A program made the position numbers and the translations under genes. A DNA stretch of 64,000 nucleotides from Arenicola marina. Its lineage: Eukaryota; Annelida; Polychaeta; Arenicolidae. The notes under the pieces are model-generated. The model was not told the origin of the DNA. It did not search any database and saw only the letters and a program-made list of their open reading frames with translations. The stretch covers positions 44,118,959 to 44,182,958 of the forward strand of contig OZ025252.1 in assembly GCA_964019135.1 (NCBI GenBank), in the 5' to 3' direction. Positions 1 through 12,149 of this stretch are shown in pieces. Numbering within the stretch: the first letter of the stretch is position 1; every line of letters starts with the position of its first letter.

Positions 1-832
1 GCGGGAGGCAGGGCGGGAGGCAGGGCGGGTGGCAGGGCGGGAGGCAGGGCGGGGGGCAGGGCGAGTGGCAGGGCGGGAGGCAGGGCGGGTGGCAGGGCGG
101 ACGGCAGGGCGGGAGGCAGGGCGGGAGGCAGGGCGGGTGACAGGGCGGGTGGCAGGGCGGGAGGCAGGCAGAGTGGCAGGGCGGGAGGCAGGGCGGGAGG
201 CAGGGCGGGAGGCAGGGCGGGAGGCAGGGCGGGAGGCAGGGCGGGTGGCAGGGCGGGAGGCAGGGTGGGAGGCAGGGCGGGAGGCAGGGCGGGAGGCAGG
301 GCGGGAGGCAGGGCGGGTTGCAGGGCGGGAGGGAGGGCGGGTGGCAGGGCGGGTGGCAGGGCGGGAGGCAGGGCGGGAGGCAAGGCGGGAGGCAAGGCGG
401 GAGGCAGGGCGGGAGGCAGGGCGGGAGGCAAGGTGGGAGGCAGGGCGGGTGGCAGGGCGGGAGGCAGGGCGGGAGGCAGGGCGGGTGACAGGGCGGGTGG
501 CAGGGCGGGAGGCAGGGCGGGAGGCAGGAAGAGTGGCAGGGCGGGAGGCAGGGCGGGAGGCAGGGCGGGAAGCAGGGCGGGTGGCAGGGCGGGAGGCAGG
601 GCGGGAGGCAGGGCGGGTGGCAGGGCGGGACGCAGGGTGGGAGGCAGGGCGGGAGGCAGGGCGGGTGGCAGGGCGGGAGGCAGGGCGGGTTGCAGGGCGG
701 GAGGGAGGGAGGCGGGTGGCAGGGCGGGTGGCAGGGCGGGAGGCAGGGCGGGAGGCAAGGCGGGAGGCAAGGCGGGAGGCAGGGCGGGAGGCAGGGCGGG
801 AGGCAAGGCGGGAGGCAAGGCGGGTGGCATAT
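1..832. repeat. 12-bp G-rich minisatellite (GGGCGGGAGGCA), about 69 copies
   Basis: The unit GGGCGGGAGGCA repeats from the left edge of the window, with scattered A/T swaps (GGGCGGGTGGCA) and a few GGCAAGGC variants. The array probably continues to the left. Adjacent G3 runs separated by 1 and 5 bases fit the canonical G-quadruplex pattern on the plus strand. It should lie in ACBD3 intron 3, where the transcript would carry the C-rich complement. Long Gly/Arg-rich reading frames cross it because 12 is a multiple of three; they are not genes. Confidence 0.95.
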
Positions 833-2353
833 CAAACTTCGAGTCCGTATCGCCGCCTGGAGACGGCGTGCCAATGACACACCCCCTTGTCCCCCCCGCC
901 CCCCGCCAATGACAGAAACGGGCTCCGGCAGGACACATATAAACGCCAAGGTCACCACAGTAGGCTCACACATAACGCGATACAGTCATATAGATGACAA
1001 AGCAAATATGATCTATGTAGTATATATAGAGCCATATCTATTTCTGACTATTCAAAAGTTCAAAACTCGATTTCGCTTCGGCCCCGTGTGGATAGGGACG
1101 AGATGGCGCCACTGGGCGAGATTTATGCCATTTCGCTCATTGGCTTTCCGGCTGTCCGTCGGGGGGACCAACGAGCTATACTTAGAGTAACGACCCCCGG
1201 TAGAACACCCTCGCCACGGTGGCGCCTCACCCCCACCCTCACCCCCGCCCCGGCCCCTGCCCGCCTATTCCCCATAGAAAGGAGCCGCCGCATCACCCAT
1301 CAGCTGACGGTCGTATGTCCTAACAAAGTCTATGCCTTGTCTGCTCATTGGTTTTTCACAGCTCCACGCCGAACAGTGAAAGGAAATCTTATCATGATGG
1401 AGGCCCTGATCACAGCACTGATAGTAGGGAGGCAGTTTACGGCAGGACTTCTCACTCCAGACGAGTTCCCACCCACGCCTCATACCACAGGGGTCCACAA
1501 AGCACCGATAACCGCCAAGCATCTCGTCTAGACTTCAATATGCCATCCCTGCATCGTCGGGACTATCGAGATCCTCTGCACCCCCACCCCCCCAACCCCC
1601 CAGACTCAGCCCCCGGGGTGCTGGCTTCGCATCCCACTTATGTTCATGTCACAGATTTCAAAGTAGTGAATGTTATGTTGCATACATGAAGGCAAAATTG
1701 GGACAATAAACCACAAGATATACTACTCCCCAATCTGTGTCCAATCTGTTACTCGTGTGCCACAATGCATGGTGAAGGCAAACGTCTTTGTATTATAGTA
1801 GAATTACATAGTCACATGTTATACACTCATATATCTCTGCATAGAGGTGATCCTTAGCAAATTGTGAGTAGTATATGATGAGTTTGATTCGCAAACATGC
1901 CCAAAATCCACTTCACTCCCCCGGAAGTCACGTGCACAACTGTCGCCTAAAGAACCAGCATCGCCTTTCACCCATATCTTCACCAGGGCGCAAGGACCAC
2001 GTGTAAGTATCAGTGGCCTTCCGACTTGCCACACGACAGCCGCAGACCACGCGCGACCAGACCAGGCTGCCATGGAGTCATCCACGGGTGCGTTATGATG
2101 CGAACATCGGTGGGCAAGTTAATCCTAGCACATAGATATCAGGTAACCCACCTAAACACAATCGGGTTCAGGACATCAGAGTTGACACATTATCCGAGTA
2201 AAAGTAGTAACTCGTTTGGTGGATTACGCAATATATCTGTATTGATAAAAATACATCTACTATTTTATATAATATGTATATAAGCAATGACCTGCCTTAC
2301 CCACAAAGCCTGCTATCTTGAAGTGAACATGTCAGGTGGTTTGCTGGACGTAC
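833..2353. other. Presumed ACBD3 intron 3, no exon recognised
   Basis: No conserved coding segment was found on either strand in this stretch downstream of ACBD3 exon 3. It holds C-rich low-complexity patches near 1230 and 1580. The remaining ACBD3 exons (coiled coil, Gln-rich linker, GOLD domain) must lie beyond the left edge. Confidence 0.5.
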
Positions 2354-2494
2354 CTCTGTCGCTCCAGCTCCTCCCGCTCGGCACGCTGGGCTTCAACGTA
2401 GGCCTTGAACAGCGGGCACAGACCGTCCAGCTTCTGGACGAACCGGTGCATGGCGTCCTCTCGACTCAGCTGTCCCAGCGCTTGCCACGCCTGC
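2354..2494 (-). CDS. ACBD3: ACBD3 coding exon 3
   Basis: Codes residues 102-149: the end of the acyl-CoA-binding domain ([14 protein letters not shown]) and the start of the charged coiled coil. The acceptor is TTGCAG before 2494 and the donor is GTACGT below 2354. The exon enters with 1 nt and leaves with 2 nt of a split codon, in agreement with exon 2. Confidence 0.9.
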
Positions 2495-5400
2495 CTGCAA
2501 CGACAACACGGGACAATGCTCAGGCTGCGGAAAGGATGTGGTTAGGAAGGAGGGCCTTGAAGGCGAGGAGGGGCAGCGCTTGGGGAGGGAGGAGGGCCTT
2601 GAAAGCGAGGAGGGGCAGCGCTTGGGGAGGAAGGAGGGCCTTGAAGGCGAGGAGAGACAGCGCTTGGGGAGGAAGGAGGGCCTTGCAGGCGAGGAGGGGC
2701 AGCGCTTGGGGGGGGGAAGGACGGCCTTGAAGGCGAGGAGGGGCAGCGCTTGGGGAGGAAGGAGGGCCTTGAAGGCGAGGAGGGGCAGCGCTTAGGGAGG
2801 AAGGAGGGCCTTGAAGGCGAGGAGGGGCAGCCCTTGGGGAGGAAGGAGGGCCTTGAAGGCGAGGAAGGGCAGCGCTTGGGGAGGAAGGAGGACCTTGAAG
2901 GCGAGGAGGGGCAGCGCTTGGGAAGGAAGGAGGGCCTTGAAGGCGAGGAGGGGCAGCGCTTGGGGAGGAAGGAGGGCCTTGAAGGCGAGGAGGGGCAGCG
3001 CTTGGGGAGGAAGGGTGGCCTTGAAGGCGAGGAGGGGCAGCGCTTTGGGAGGAAGGAGGGCCTTGAAGGCGAGGAGGGGCAGCGCTTGGGGAGGAAGGAG
3101 GGCCTTGAAGGCGAGGAGGGGCAGCGCTTGGGGAGGAAGGAGGGCCTTGAAAGCAAATCTGTAAGATTACACTGTTCCGGAAGTGGATCTAAACCATAAC
3201 ACGGTTCAGAAAATGGATCTGAAAGATAACACAGTTCAGGAAGTGGATCTGTAAAAAAACACGGTTCAGGAAGTGGATCTGAAACATAACACGGTTCAGG
3301 AAGTTGATCTGAAACATAACACGGTTCAGGAAGTTGATCTGAAACATAACACGGTTCAGGAAGTGGATCTGAAACATAACAAGGTTCAGGAAGTTGATCT
3401 GAATCATAACACGGTTCAGGAAGTTGATCTGAAACATAACACGGTTCAGGAAGTTGATCTGAAACATAACACGGTTCAGGAAGTTGATCTGAAACATAAC
3501 ACGGTTCAGGAAGTGGATCTGAAACATAACGAGGTTCAGGAAGTTGATCTGAAACATAACACGGTTCAGGAAGTGGATCTGAAACATAACACGGTTCAGG
3601 AAGTGAACCTGAAACATAACAAGAATCATGAACTGAATCTTTGAAAGAACAAAACTCAAAAAGTAGATGATCTTTCAATGAACAAAGCTCAATAAGTATA
3701 TATTTAAAAAAAAATCAGGAAGTAGTACATCTTTAAACAAAAAAAGTCTTGTGCAACGCCCGGGAAGTGAGTCTTTTAAAGGTCAGATGGTAGGAGGTAT
3801 ATCATCACAGGAAAAGATCAGACGCGGATCTGATGAAAGCCAACGCGCGTTACTTCGGTTCGCGCCTGAGGCTCGGATTGGCATAGAATCAAAGGACATG
3901 TTTGCACACGTTAATCCAGGGCCCACCTCGGCAGGTAGGTTTTGTAAATACAAGGCTCGGAAGGCGGATATGGAAACAGCACCAGCGCAAGGAAGCGGAT
4001 ACTTTACAGCATAGACCACGCCACTTTACTATCGCCAGGAAATGGCTGCATATTACGGGAATACACCCGTGCGACGCGGCAGGCTAGTCAGGGCTTAAGG
4101 CAAGGCTCGGGATACCCAGTGCCCAGTATGGCTTCGCCTTATAGCAACCTTCAAAACCAGACAGCCGCATGGTTCACATCTTTTTTTCGAATGTTTAGGA
4201 CCATTATGAGGGGCAGCTTTAGGCGGGCCGCTCGTTCTGCTAAACGCTTGTACGACAACGAATAGCTCTCATGGCACAAATGTAACAAGGTAAGCCGCGA
4301 CATAACCTACAGGCGGCATTGCCATATTCTGTGAGATAGGACCTCCAACAGTCATATGACGACAATCCAGCCCAACTGCAGCGTTCACTATCATGTCCGA
4401 TATCCTCCGCTTTGCCAAGTACCGAAGACCAACATTTTTCGGAGCTACGTTGTTGAACGTTAAATGTACACAATGGCGGTACCATAGTCAACGGCCATTC
4501 TGGTTAAAAATTAAGGTTTTATCGTGTACGCCTAACCGACTGGCAAAACTTGTCTATATCAAGATTCTAGATCTGTTATATTCGCAACATGATGAGCGTA
4601 TGATTAGTGTATGGATGGGTGGATGATTAGGGTAAGGATGGGTGGATGATTAGTGTATGGATGGGTGGATGATGAGTGTATGGATGGGTGGATGATGAGT
4701 GTATGGATGGGTGGATGATGAGTGTATGGATGGGTGGATGATGAGTGTATGGGATGGGTGGATGATGAGTGTATGGATGGGTGGATGATGAGTGTATGGA
4801 TGGGTGGATGATGAGTGTATGGATGGGTAGATGATGAGTGTATGGATGGGTGGATGATTAGTGTATGGATGGGTGGATGATCAGTGTATGGATGGGTGGA
4901 TGATGAGTGTATGGATGGGTAGATGATGAGTGTATGGATGGGTGGATGATGAGTGTATGGATGGGTGGATGATGAGTGTATGGATGGGTGGATGATGAGT
5001 GTATGGATGGGTGGATGATTAGTGTATGGATGGGTGGATGATGAGTGTATGGATGGGTGGATGATGAGTGTATGGATGGGTAGATGATGAGTGTATGGAT
5101 GGGTGGATGATGAGTGTATGGATGGGTGGATGATGAGCGTATGGATGGATGGATGATCAGTGTATGGATGGGTGGATGATCAGTGTATGGATGGGTGGAT
5201 GATCAGTGTATGGATGGGTGGATGATCAGTGTATGGATGGGTGGATGATCAGTGTATGGATGGGTGGATGATCAGTGTATGGATGGGTAGATGATGAGTG
5301 CATGGATGGGTGGATGATGAGTGTATGGATGGGTGGATGATGAGTGTATGGATGAATGTATGGATGGGTGGATGATGGGTGTATGGATGGGTGGATGATG

Positions 5401-8400
5401 AGTGTATGGATGGGTGGATGATGAGTGTATGGATGGGTGGATGATGAGGGCAAGGATGGGTGTATGACGAGTGTATGGATGGGTGGATGATGAGTGTATA
5501 GATGGTTGGATGATGAGTGTATGGATGGGTAGATGATGAGTGTATGGATGGGTGGATGATGAGTATGGATGGGTGGATGATGGGTGGATGAGTGTATGGA
5601 TGGGTGGATGATGAGTGTATGAATGGGTGGATGATGGGTGTATGGGTGGTTGGATGATGGGTGGAAAAATGGTTGGGTGATGGGTGGATGGATGGGTGGA
5701 TGATGAGTGTATGGATGGGTGGGTAATGGGTGTATGGGTGAGCGTATGATGAGTGGATTGATGGATGATGGTTGTATGGATGGGTGGATGGATGGGTGGA
5801 TGATGAGTGTATGGATGGGTGGGTGATGGGTGTATGGGTGAGCGTATGATGAGTGGATTGATGGATGATGAGTGTATGGATGGGTGGATGATGGGTGTAT
5901 GGATGAGTGGGCGGATGGTTGGATGATGGGTGGATGTTGAATGAGATATTGAGTCGATGTTGGCTGAGATGATAGATAGATAGGTGAATAACGGACAGGC
6001 AGATCATGGATGGATGAATCACGGACATGTAGATGATGGATGGATGAATCACGGACAGGTAGATGATGGATGGGTGAGTCATGGACAGGTAGATGATGGA
6101 TGGGTAAATGCTTCATTGATGGATAGATAGATGAACGATAGATTGTTCAACATCCTGGGACACTGAGATGAAACATATGTGACGTCATTTCCAGACCCAG
6201 ATACCAGGCTAAAACGATATATTAGGGCCACACAATAGCAAACACAAAAGAATGGACAAGGAAGTAGACACATACACCTTAATGCGGATCTTACATCACA
6301 CTGGTTCAACAGGTTACAAACACATATACCAGAAGAGGAAGTGACCTACACACCGGACACAGTTGAGCGTAAGCCACGAAAGGCTGTAAACGGCTGCTAC
6401 ATCACAAAACAGTTCCCCCTTATGGGTCAACACATTTGAAATGAAGGATACAAAAAGACTACTTAGTTAATTGCACACCAACAATACATAGAGGAACAAC
6501 AATCACCGGCGAACCTTACAACACGAAAACACATTGCGGCCAAACTAACTGACACCGGCCATCAGTCCAGCTACATGTAAAAGCCGTCCACGACCAGTTT
6601 ACTGACCCAGGAGACGATCGTTGCTTACCTATGGAGTTACTTTAGCAAAAGTTTGAAAACACTATCTTTTACACGCTAACTTAACGTAGGTGTACGAGGA
6701 ACAAAATTAGACGCCATATAACGACCATTAGTGCGTAGCACCTTCCAGCCAATATTTTTCAAATTAATGTATCCTAAAGTTGTTTGATGATTTGTTATCG
6801 ATGTTTTTTTTCGGGACGCCAGCCCAGTTAGCAACTGGGGTAAGTGCCCAAACAGTAAAAGTACTTTCCGGCCAGCTGGAGTGGCACGCCTGGACTGCAG
6901 GGAGAAGAGGTATGGTGTCTAGTGCCTGAGACATTGCAACATTCCACAAAAAAAGCCAGCTCTACTCACCATTGACTAATGTCAGTGCTAAGCAAAAGTA
7001 CGGAGGAGGAAGAACAAAAACGGCAGTAATACTCAGACAAAAGTAATTTAATCTCTTGACCACGTTTTGTTTAAAATAAATGCCACCTAAGGTCTTTGAT
7101 TTCCATTCACGGGGACACATTAAGCTGAATAAGTTAATAATTCAAAACAATAGTAACTTAATGGAAGTAAAGGTTTATGATGCTAAGGGTGCTAACATGT
7201 CCAAACAATAACAATGACTAGAGGACATAAAATCCAGATTCTCACACAATTAGGGCATTAAATTGGATCATTGTTAGTGTTGCATTATCATACACCAGAC
7301 TTCTTCAACGACCTGCATCAATGACATTTGCCACAAAGGTTAATTTTCCAGAAATATGAAACCCATGGGCATGGGTAATTGATACAACAGTAGATTAGAG
7401 GTTATTTACATCACAATATAACAAAGGAACAACACTGCAATTACCATTTCTATCAATTAACACTACAAGCTTTTTCAGAACCAACAGTCAGGTACACAGT
7501 GCTTGATACAAACTGCTTTTATTTGCTTGCTGCAAACTACAGACTGAACAACTGGGAAACTCAAATATCCAGACAGCACATGCCATGAATAAACAGTATG
7601 AATGTGATAAAATATGTCTCATCCTACACGCAAGAAGACAAATAAAGAGACAAACTACGGTAATAAATAATATAAAAACTAATTTAACTAGATCTATATT
7701 ATTATATTTTATGAGATTTTTTATAAATAAGAGATCAACCAGATCAAATATATGAACTGAGATCCAATTGGTTTTATAGATTATAGCACAGAACCAAGCT
7801 AAGTAAGGATACATGCTTCATTTCGCTATATTTCCTCATTAAGTCAATTAGAAATATTTAGAATATTACAGTGCCACATAATATCCCATACTGCTTAAGG
7901 CAATGAAGGCATGAACTTATTTGTCAATACTTACCTCCTGTCATTGCCGACAAAGTCAAGGACACCAACTTCTGGTGACACATCTGAGCGGTACTTCCCA
8001 TAGGATACTTGTTTGGTGAGGGCAACCAGCTGGAGTTTGTCCTTGTATGAGAGCTTGATGGCTTTGCCTTCCTTATCTGCAACAACAAGTATCAGAAAAA
8101 ATTTAAACAATTCATCTTCCTGGTAACATATTACCTTGCATGTGTTTTTACCTTGAAGTATTTTAAGCATTCTTTGTAAATATCAAGTTTAACACAACCA
8201 AACCAAAAGAAATCATCTTGTTGCATTGCTTGAGTATTCTGATTACAGCAGTTTCCGGGGCATAAGTCACATTGGTGTATAAGTCCCCCCAGCCAATTTT
8301 GATATTTCGACTTAAGCCGTTTACAAGTCGCAACTTCCACGTAAGATTCGCCTGTGCGTGGAAGCCCTGTGTGCATGAAATAACATTATGTTAGTAAAAG

Positions 8401-11400
8401 ATTGATTTGTAAATGCAGACAACATATGAGGCATTGCAATTTGCGTTTGTTATTGTGATTAATACTATTTTTGCACATTTTACACACATATAAACTGCCC
8501 TTTTCTCTCAGTCTCCAAGTCTTGACTAAGCCCTACAAAGTTTGTCCTGACAGGCATTAGTAAAATTTGACAGTTTTCTCTTGTGGAAGCGAGATTTATT
8601 ATTCAGACTATGTGTATTGGCCATAATGTGCCCATATGCCATTTGTAGTTAAAGGATATAAAAACTGACGAATCTATATCTCTTCAATTGGTCCTCAGGT
8701 CACAGTGTCAGCGGCATCGGCTTATCACCCTGCGGCTAACAGTCTATCAAATTAAAGAGCTGGCAAGTTAATAAGGTATTGCTGATATAGGTGGTTGATA
8801 TGTCGCATAGTCAGTGAAGCCATGTTGCAATGGCAGAGAGGGAGGGACGTGAGGGGTCCATCATCGTTGGCGGGGTGCCCAATGTTGGAGTGATGGTGCA
8901 TGGTTCGGGAAGGCGCAGTCGATGGTGTAACTTGATACAACTGCTGTCTATGATTAAGTGGGCATAAACGACAGTGGTTCTACAATTGGCGCCAGAGCAA
9001 TTGGCTTCATTCGCCTGATGGGCACTGACATTGCAAGAACAGGGTTCATACAGGCAAGGTACCATCAAATTAAAGCCTTTTTAAGGCAAGCACTAGAAAA
9101 ATTCAAGGACTTTTCAAGGACAATTTTTTTACCTTCTCTGGTCTATTTTAAGCTTATAAATTGCAAAACTTTGGACTAAATTTTATGCATACAATCTTTG
9201 ATATGCGGGAATAAGGAATGACAAGAAGGCAGTATCCATGTTTATTTATTACCAACCAACAGCATTTATTGGACTTAACCACTTTACTTTTATTAATTGT
9301 TACTTCTTCAATTCAGCCAGCTTTTGTTTGATTTTTTCTTGGTCTCTACACGAGTGCCTGGTCCAGTTTGAAATCAAGCACTTTTCAGCGTAACTGCCCT
9401 ATTTTCAAGCAAATTCAAGTTCATTGGATCGACATCAAGGCCCATTTCTGTTTTTATGACCTTTTCCAGGCATCAGTCATAATTTAAGCACTTTCAAACC
9501 TGTGCGCACCTTGAAGAATGATTCCCAATTAGGGTATTAGCCAAAGACCCGCCTGCTCGCCGAATGGGTGGGCAGTTTCAATTTTGGCGGGCAGATTTTC
9601 AATTTGGCAGGCACTCAGGTGCTGTTTACCCGCCCAAAAAGGACCTTTTTGTCAGGAGGTTTAGCAGAAAATCACAATTTTACATGACATCGAAGACTAC
9701 TTTTGTTCATAGAATTGTAAATTTTGTTCGCTCAAAATGCACCCTGACTGGCTGGCTCCATGTTTTGTGTGCACACAGAACACTTTTTGGCTGGCAAAAA
9801 AAACCTTCTGGCTAATTAACACCCTGCTCCCAATCTCATGGCTGGTCAAGTAGGTAGGGGAGAGGTGTCTTGGACTTAGTTTATATGTAGGTTGCACTGG
9901 TGTATAAGTCACACCCTTCGGCTGCTAGGTCAGATCAGATCATTGATCAGTAGCTTAGCAGCCATGTAGTGAAAACGCAAGTGGCTCTATAAACAGCCGT
10001 TTTATTGGCATTGGATACCTTAGGTCAATCCTTTCATATCAGTATAAATTGTATGTTTGTAACTATTATTAAGTCCTCATAAAAAAATCAACTCCTGTGA
10101 TAGTTGAACATTTTCTTGTGGCCATTCTCCTAACATATGAAAATATTATTGCCCAGATAAATATATAGCCTGAATTTTTGCCGTCATCCATACATATATG
10201 ACAAAATCTCCTAGTACTAGCCTTTAATTGATGCCTCAAACATTATAAAATGGTTTGAAACCATATGGCTTTACAGTAGCCCTGTCACATGGCCCTTGGC
10301 CGCAGGGCGGACCGGAGGGCCAGGGGCAGATCTAGGAATTTGCCAAGTGGGGGGGGTTACTCTCTGAAAACTTCCAACCGAGGGTTGTGCGCTCTGAAAA
10401 ACTTGCAACCGGGGCGGGGGGAAGGGCCTTGGGCTTTGAGAACCCGACTTTAACAGTGTATATTCAGTTTCCCAAGGGGGGGTTGCTCTCTGAAGACTTC
10501 GGACTTGTATGTTAACATGTATGTTGTATGTTCTGGTGCCCAAGGCGGGGATTGCAACCCCACCCCTAGACCCACCATTGAGGGCCATGGATTCTCGAGC
10601 ACGACCCGCCATCCGAGAGCAGGGGGTAGTGACAACGATTTCTGGATTATATAAAAATGTGATGAAGATGCCACATATATATCACATATTCATATCCAGG
10701 ATACATTTATGAAGAGTTAGGCATAAAGATTGAAGACCCCAAACGCTACTAACAAATTCATCAGCCCACAAGATCTCTACCAAAACTTTAACCTTCTGCC
10801 ACTCACCGCCATATATGTGGCATCTTCATCAAATTGTTATGAAATCCAGAAATGTTTCTCACTACCCCTTGCTCTCGGATGGCAAGCCAAGATCGGTACT
10901 CATGGCCCTCCAGTCCGCCCTGTGGCCGTTGGGCTATGTTACAGGGCTAGCTTTAAGCGCGAATACACGGTCCGTTTTTTTGCATGCATCGCCGCGAGCG
11001 CCGTCCATCATCGTCTTAAAGGGATCCACTATAATTCAATAGAGCGAACACACCAGTCCGCGCTCAGGTCTGCATCCTTCCCGGCTGAGTCGACTTCGGT
11101 CCAGGGCCAAATTTGACGCAGGCAGAGAAGGTGGCGGAACATCAATTACAAAGGAGTGAGGTTATCCAGATGGTTTTGCTGGCTCTGCTAGCCTTTGCAC
11201 CCCAGGTTTTGAATTAACCCAGCGTAGAACATGGAAACTGGGCATGGAGAGGCATTTAAAACAAATCATACGATTTCAGAAAAAATTAAATTAGGTAATA
11301 AGTAGCTGAAATCGTTTTTACTGTCATTATAATTAGGTTGCCAAATGAAGTCAGTGTATGATATATATCATCATATTCCGTGATGATATATAATGATATG

Positions 11401-12149
11401 ACGCTCTGTAGTTTGATTCAGCCAGAATCCATGGGCTTACTGGCCTGGAATGACCTGGAACAATAGCTTTCATATGGAAAAGTGGACCAGGCGACAGACC
11501 TGAAGATGAACATGTGTGTTCGCAAAAGACGCATGACCCACGACGCTTGCGGACGCGGCGACGCATGCAAAAAAACAGACCGTGTATTCGCTGCTTTATA
11601 ACATACAAATTATATAGCTATGATAACATACAGCAACAATTTTATACCCCCCCATTTATAGAGAAGTGGGCTTGCCTGGGGCCACGAATTAACAGCCTTA
11701 CGGCCACAGAAATAAGATGTTCAGCCTATGTAATAAATTCATTTATTGGTCCTTATTTTGTTTATTGTGAAAGTATGCATATCCACACTAGAATCTTAGA
11801 TTGCATGCATATTATAGGCATAGCTATGACCTAACTATAGTCGAAAAATTCAATCTTAATCAATAACTTAAAAAATCCAGTCAGTAGGTAGATTCTAGAT
11901 TAAATAATAGGGCCTAAGCTGTCTGGAGCTTGCTTGTTGTTGTTAATGTTGTATTGTTGATCAAACGTCAGACTAAGCTTACTTACCTTTATAAAACTTG
12001 AGAGCTATTTTGTATAAATCTTCAGCAACAAAGCCCCAGTCATTTTCAAGGCATTCCACCTCATTTGTACCACCGTTGGGCTTATGGTTACCATTTATTT
12101 TAAGATTATTCATCACCGGAGAGATACTGTCTCCTTCCTCGGTCGCCAT
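2354..12149 (-). CDS. ACBD3: ACBD3 (GCP60/PAP7), 5' part: acyl-CoA-binding domain exons 1-3
   Basis: ACBD3 is a Golgi scaffold that binds giantin and recruits PI4-kinase beta. It has an N-terminal acyl-CoA-binding domain, a charged coiled coil and a C-terminal GOLD domain. Three minus-strand exons join in phase: 12149-11987, 8076-7935 and 2494-2354 (149 residues so far). Recognisable segments are [17 protein letters not shown] (exon 1), [16 protein letters not shown] and [15 protein letters not shown] (exon 2), and [14 protein letters not shown] followed by charged [16 protein letters not shown] sequence (exon 3). These align in order with the ACB domain of animal ACBD3 and lead into its coiled coil. 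I chose the ATG at 12149 because it has A at -3 and G at +4; an upstream in-frame ATG at 12272 would add residues unlike the family. The gene is incomplete only because the window ends. It is divergent from AIDA. Confidence 0.9.
2540..3158. repeat. 42-bp minisatellite, about 14-15 copies, next to ACBD3 exon 3
   Basis: Tandem unit of 42 bp containing GAGGGCCTTGAAGGCGAGG and GGGGCAGCGCTTGGGGAGG. It lies in ACBD3 intron 2 about 45 bp upstream, in gene sense, of the exon 3 acceptor. In the transcript it is strongly pyrimidine-rich. Because 42 is divisible by three, repetitive open frames occur on both strands; they are not genes. Confidence 0.95.
3165..3645. repeat. 30-bp minisatellite, about 15-16 copies
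   Basis: Tandem unit of 30 bp, AGGAAGTTGATCTGAAACAT followed by AACACGGTTC, abutting the 42-bp array in ACBD3 intron 2. Copies differ at a few sites (GTGGAT/GTTGAT, ACGG/AAGG) and decay at the right end (3600-3700). Confidence 0.95.
3646..4594. other. ACBD3 intron 2 sequence, no feature recognised
   Basis: Unique-looking sequence between two minisatellites. I see no conserved exon, RNA gene or mobile-element end. Confidence 0.5.
4595..5960. repeat. 23-bp minisatellite, nearly 60 copies, degenerating rightward
   Basis: Unit of 23 bp, TGGATGGGTGGATGATGAGTG plus TA, in ACBD3 intron 2. Copies are regular to about 5340 and then become mixed-length. From 5990 to 6115 a related decayed form occurs with GGACAGGTAGATGATGGATG. 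The complementary strand gives His/Pro/Ser/Thr-rich open frames that are artefacts of the repeat. Confidence 0.95.
6116..7934. other. ACBD3 intron 2 sequence, no feature recognised
   Basis: AT-rich unique sequence up to the donor of exon 2. No conserved coding segment or clear transposon end was seen. Confidence 0.5.
7935..8076 (-). CDS. ACBD3: ACBD3 coding exon 2 (core of acyl-CoA-binding domain)
   Basis: Codes residues 55-102, including [16 protein letters not shown] and [15 protein letters not shown], the most diagnostic part of the ACB domain of ACBD3. The acceptor is TTGCAG before 8076 and the donor GTAAGT follows 7935. Confidence 0.92.
8244..9015 (+). repeat. Dispersed repeat, copy A (GTATAAGTC family)
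   Basis: Shares an ordered series of blocks with 15345-15885 in the same orientation: the GTGTATAAGTC motif, a CTGCCC...CAGTCTC block, GGGGTCCATC...TCGTTGGC, ATGGTTCGGGAA, GGTGTAACTTGATACA and CGACAGTGGTTCTACAATTGGC. It is a diverged interspersed element in ACBD3 intron 1. No coding capacity was seen; the class is unknown but a non-autonomous DNA transposon is plausible. A short fragment of the family (TGGTGTATAAGTCACACCC) lies near 9898. Confidence 0.7.
9016..10276. other. ACBD3 intron 1 sequence, no gene recognised
   Basis: AT-rich intronic sequence with a short GTATAAGTC fragment near 9898. Nothing else is supported. Confidence 0.45.
10277..10949. mobile_element. Foldback/TIR element in ACBD3 intron 1
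   Basis: The left end reads TAGCCCTGTCACATGGCCC and the right end is its near complement, ending GGGCTA at 10949. A second pair of arms matches inward: CCATCCGAGAGC...GATGAAGATGCCACATATAT at 10605-10685 and its complement at 10808-10885. About 260 bp of G/C-rich sequence interrupts the left arm (10331-10590). The outer flanks share GCTTTA, which may be a decayed target duplication. No transposase was seen; it is non-autonomous. Confidence 0.7.
10951..11605. mobile_element. TIR element adjoining the foldback element
   Basis: CGAATACACGGTCCGTTTTT with GCATGCATCGCCGCG at 10959-11000 recurs in inverted orientation at 11545-11592. This gives terminal inverted repeats of about 60 bp around a roughly 500-bp interior without coding capacity. 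The target duplication is not clear because it directly abuts the neighbouring element. Confidence 0.6.
11987..12149 (-). CDS. ACBD3: ACBD3 coding exon 1 with start codon
   Basis: Codes residues 1-55: [15 protein letters not shown], a short polar N-terminus, then the first helix of the acyl-CoA-binding domain ([17 protein letters not shown]). The donor is GTAAGT (11986-11981). The start codon lies in an ATCATGG context. Confidence 0.9.

Noticed and set aside
29..1190. Long Gly/Arg-rich reading frames in the first kilobase
   Set aside because: They arise from the 12-bp repeat in three frames, show no codon or family signal, and sit in a presumed intron.
2542..3678. Minus-strand frame of 378 codons with [11 protein letters not shown] and [10 protein letters not shown] repeats, mucin-like
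   Set aside because: It is made of two unrelated adjacent minisatellites (42 and 30 bp); both periods are multiples of three, which keeps the frame open.
5226..6116. Minus-strand His/Pro/Ser/Thr-rich frame of 296 codons
   Set aside because: It is the complement of the 23-bp minisatellite.
6764..6949. A possible ACBD3 exon in intron 2 on the minus strand
   Set aside because: No similarity to the protein, and exons 2 and 3 already join in phase without a gap in the acyl-CoA-binding domain.
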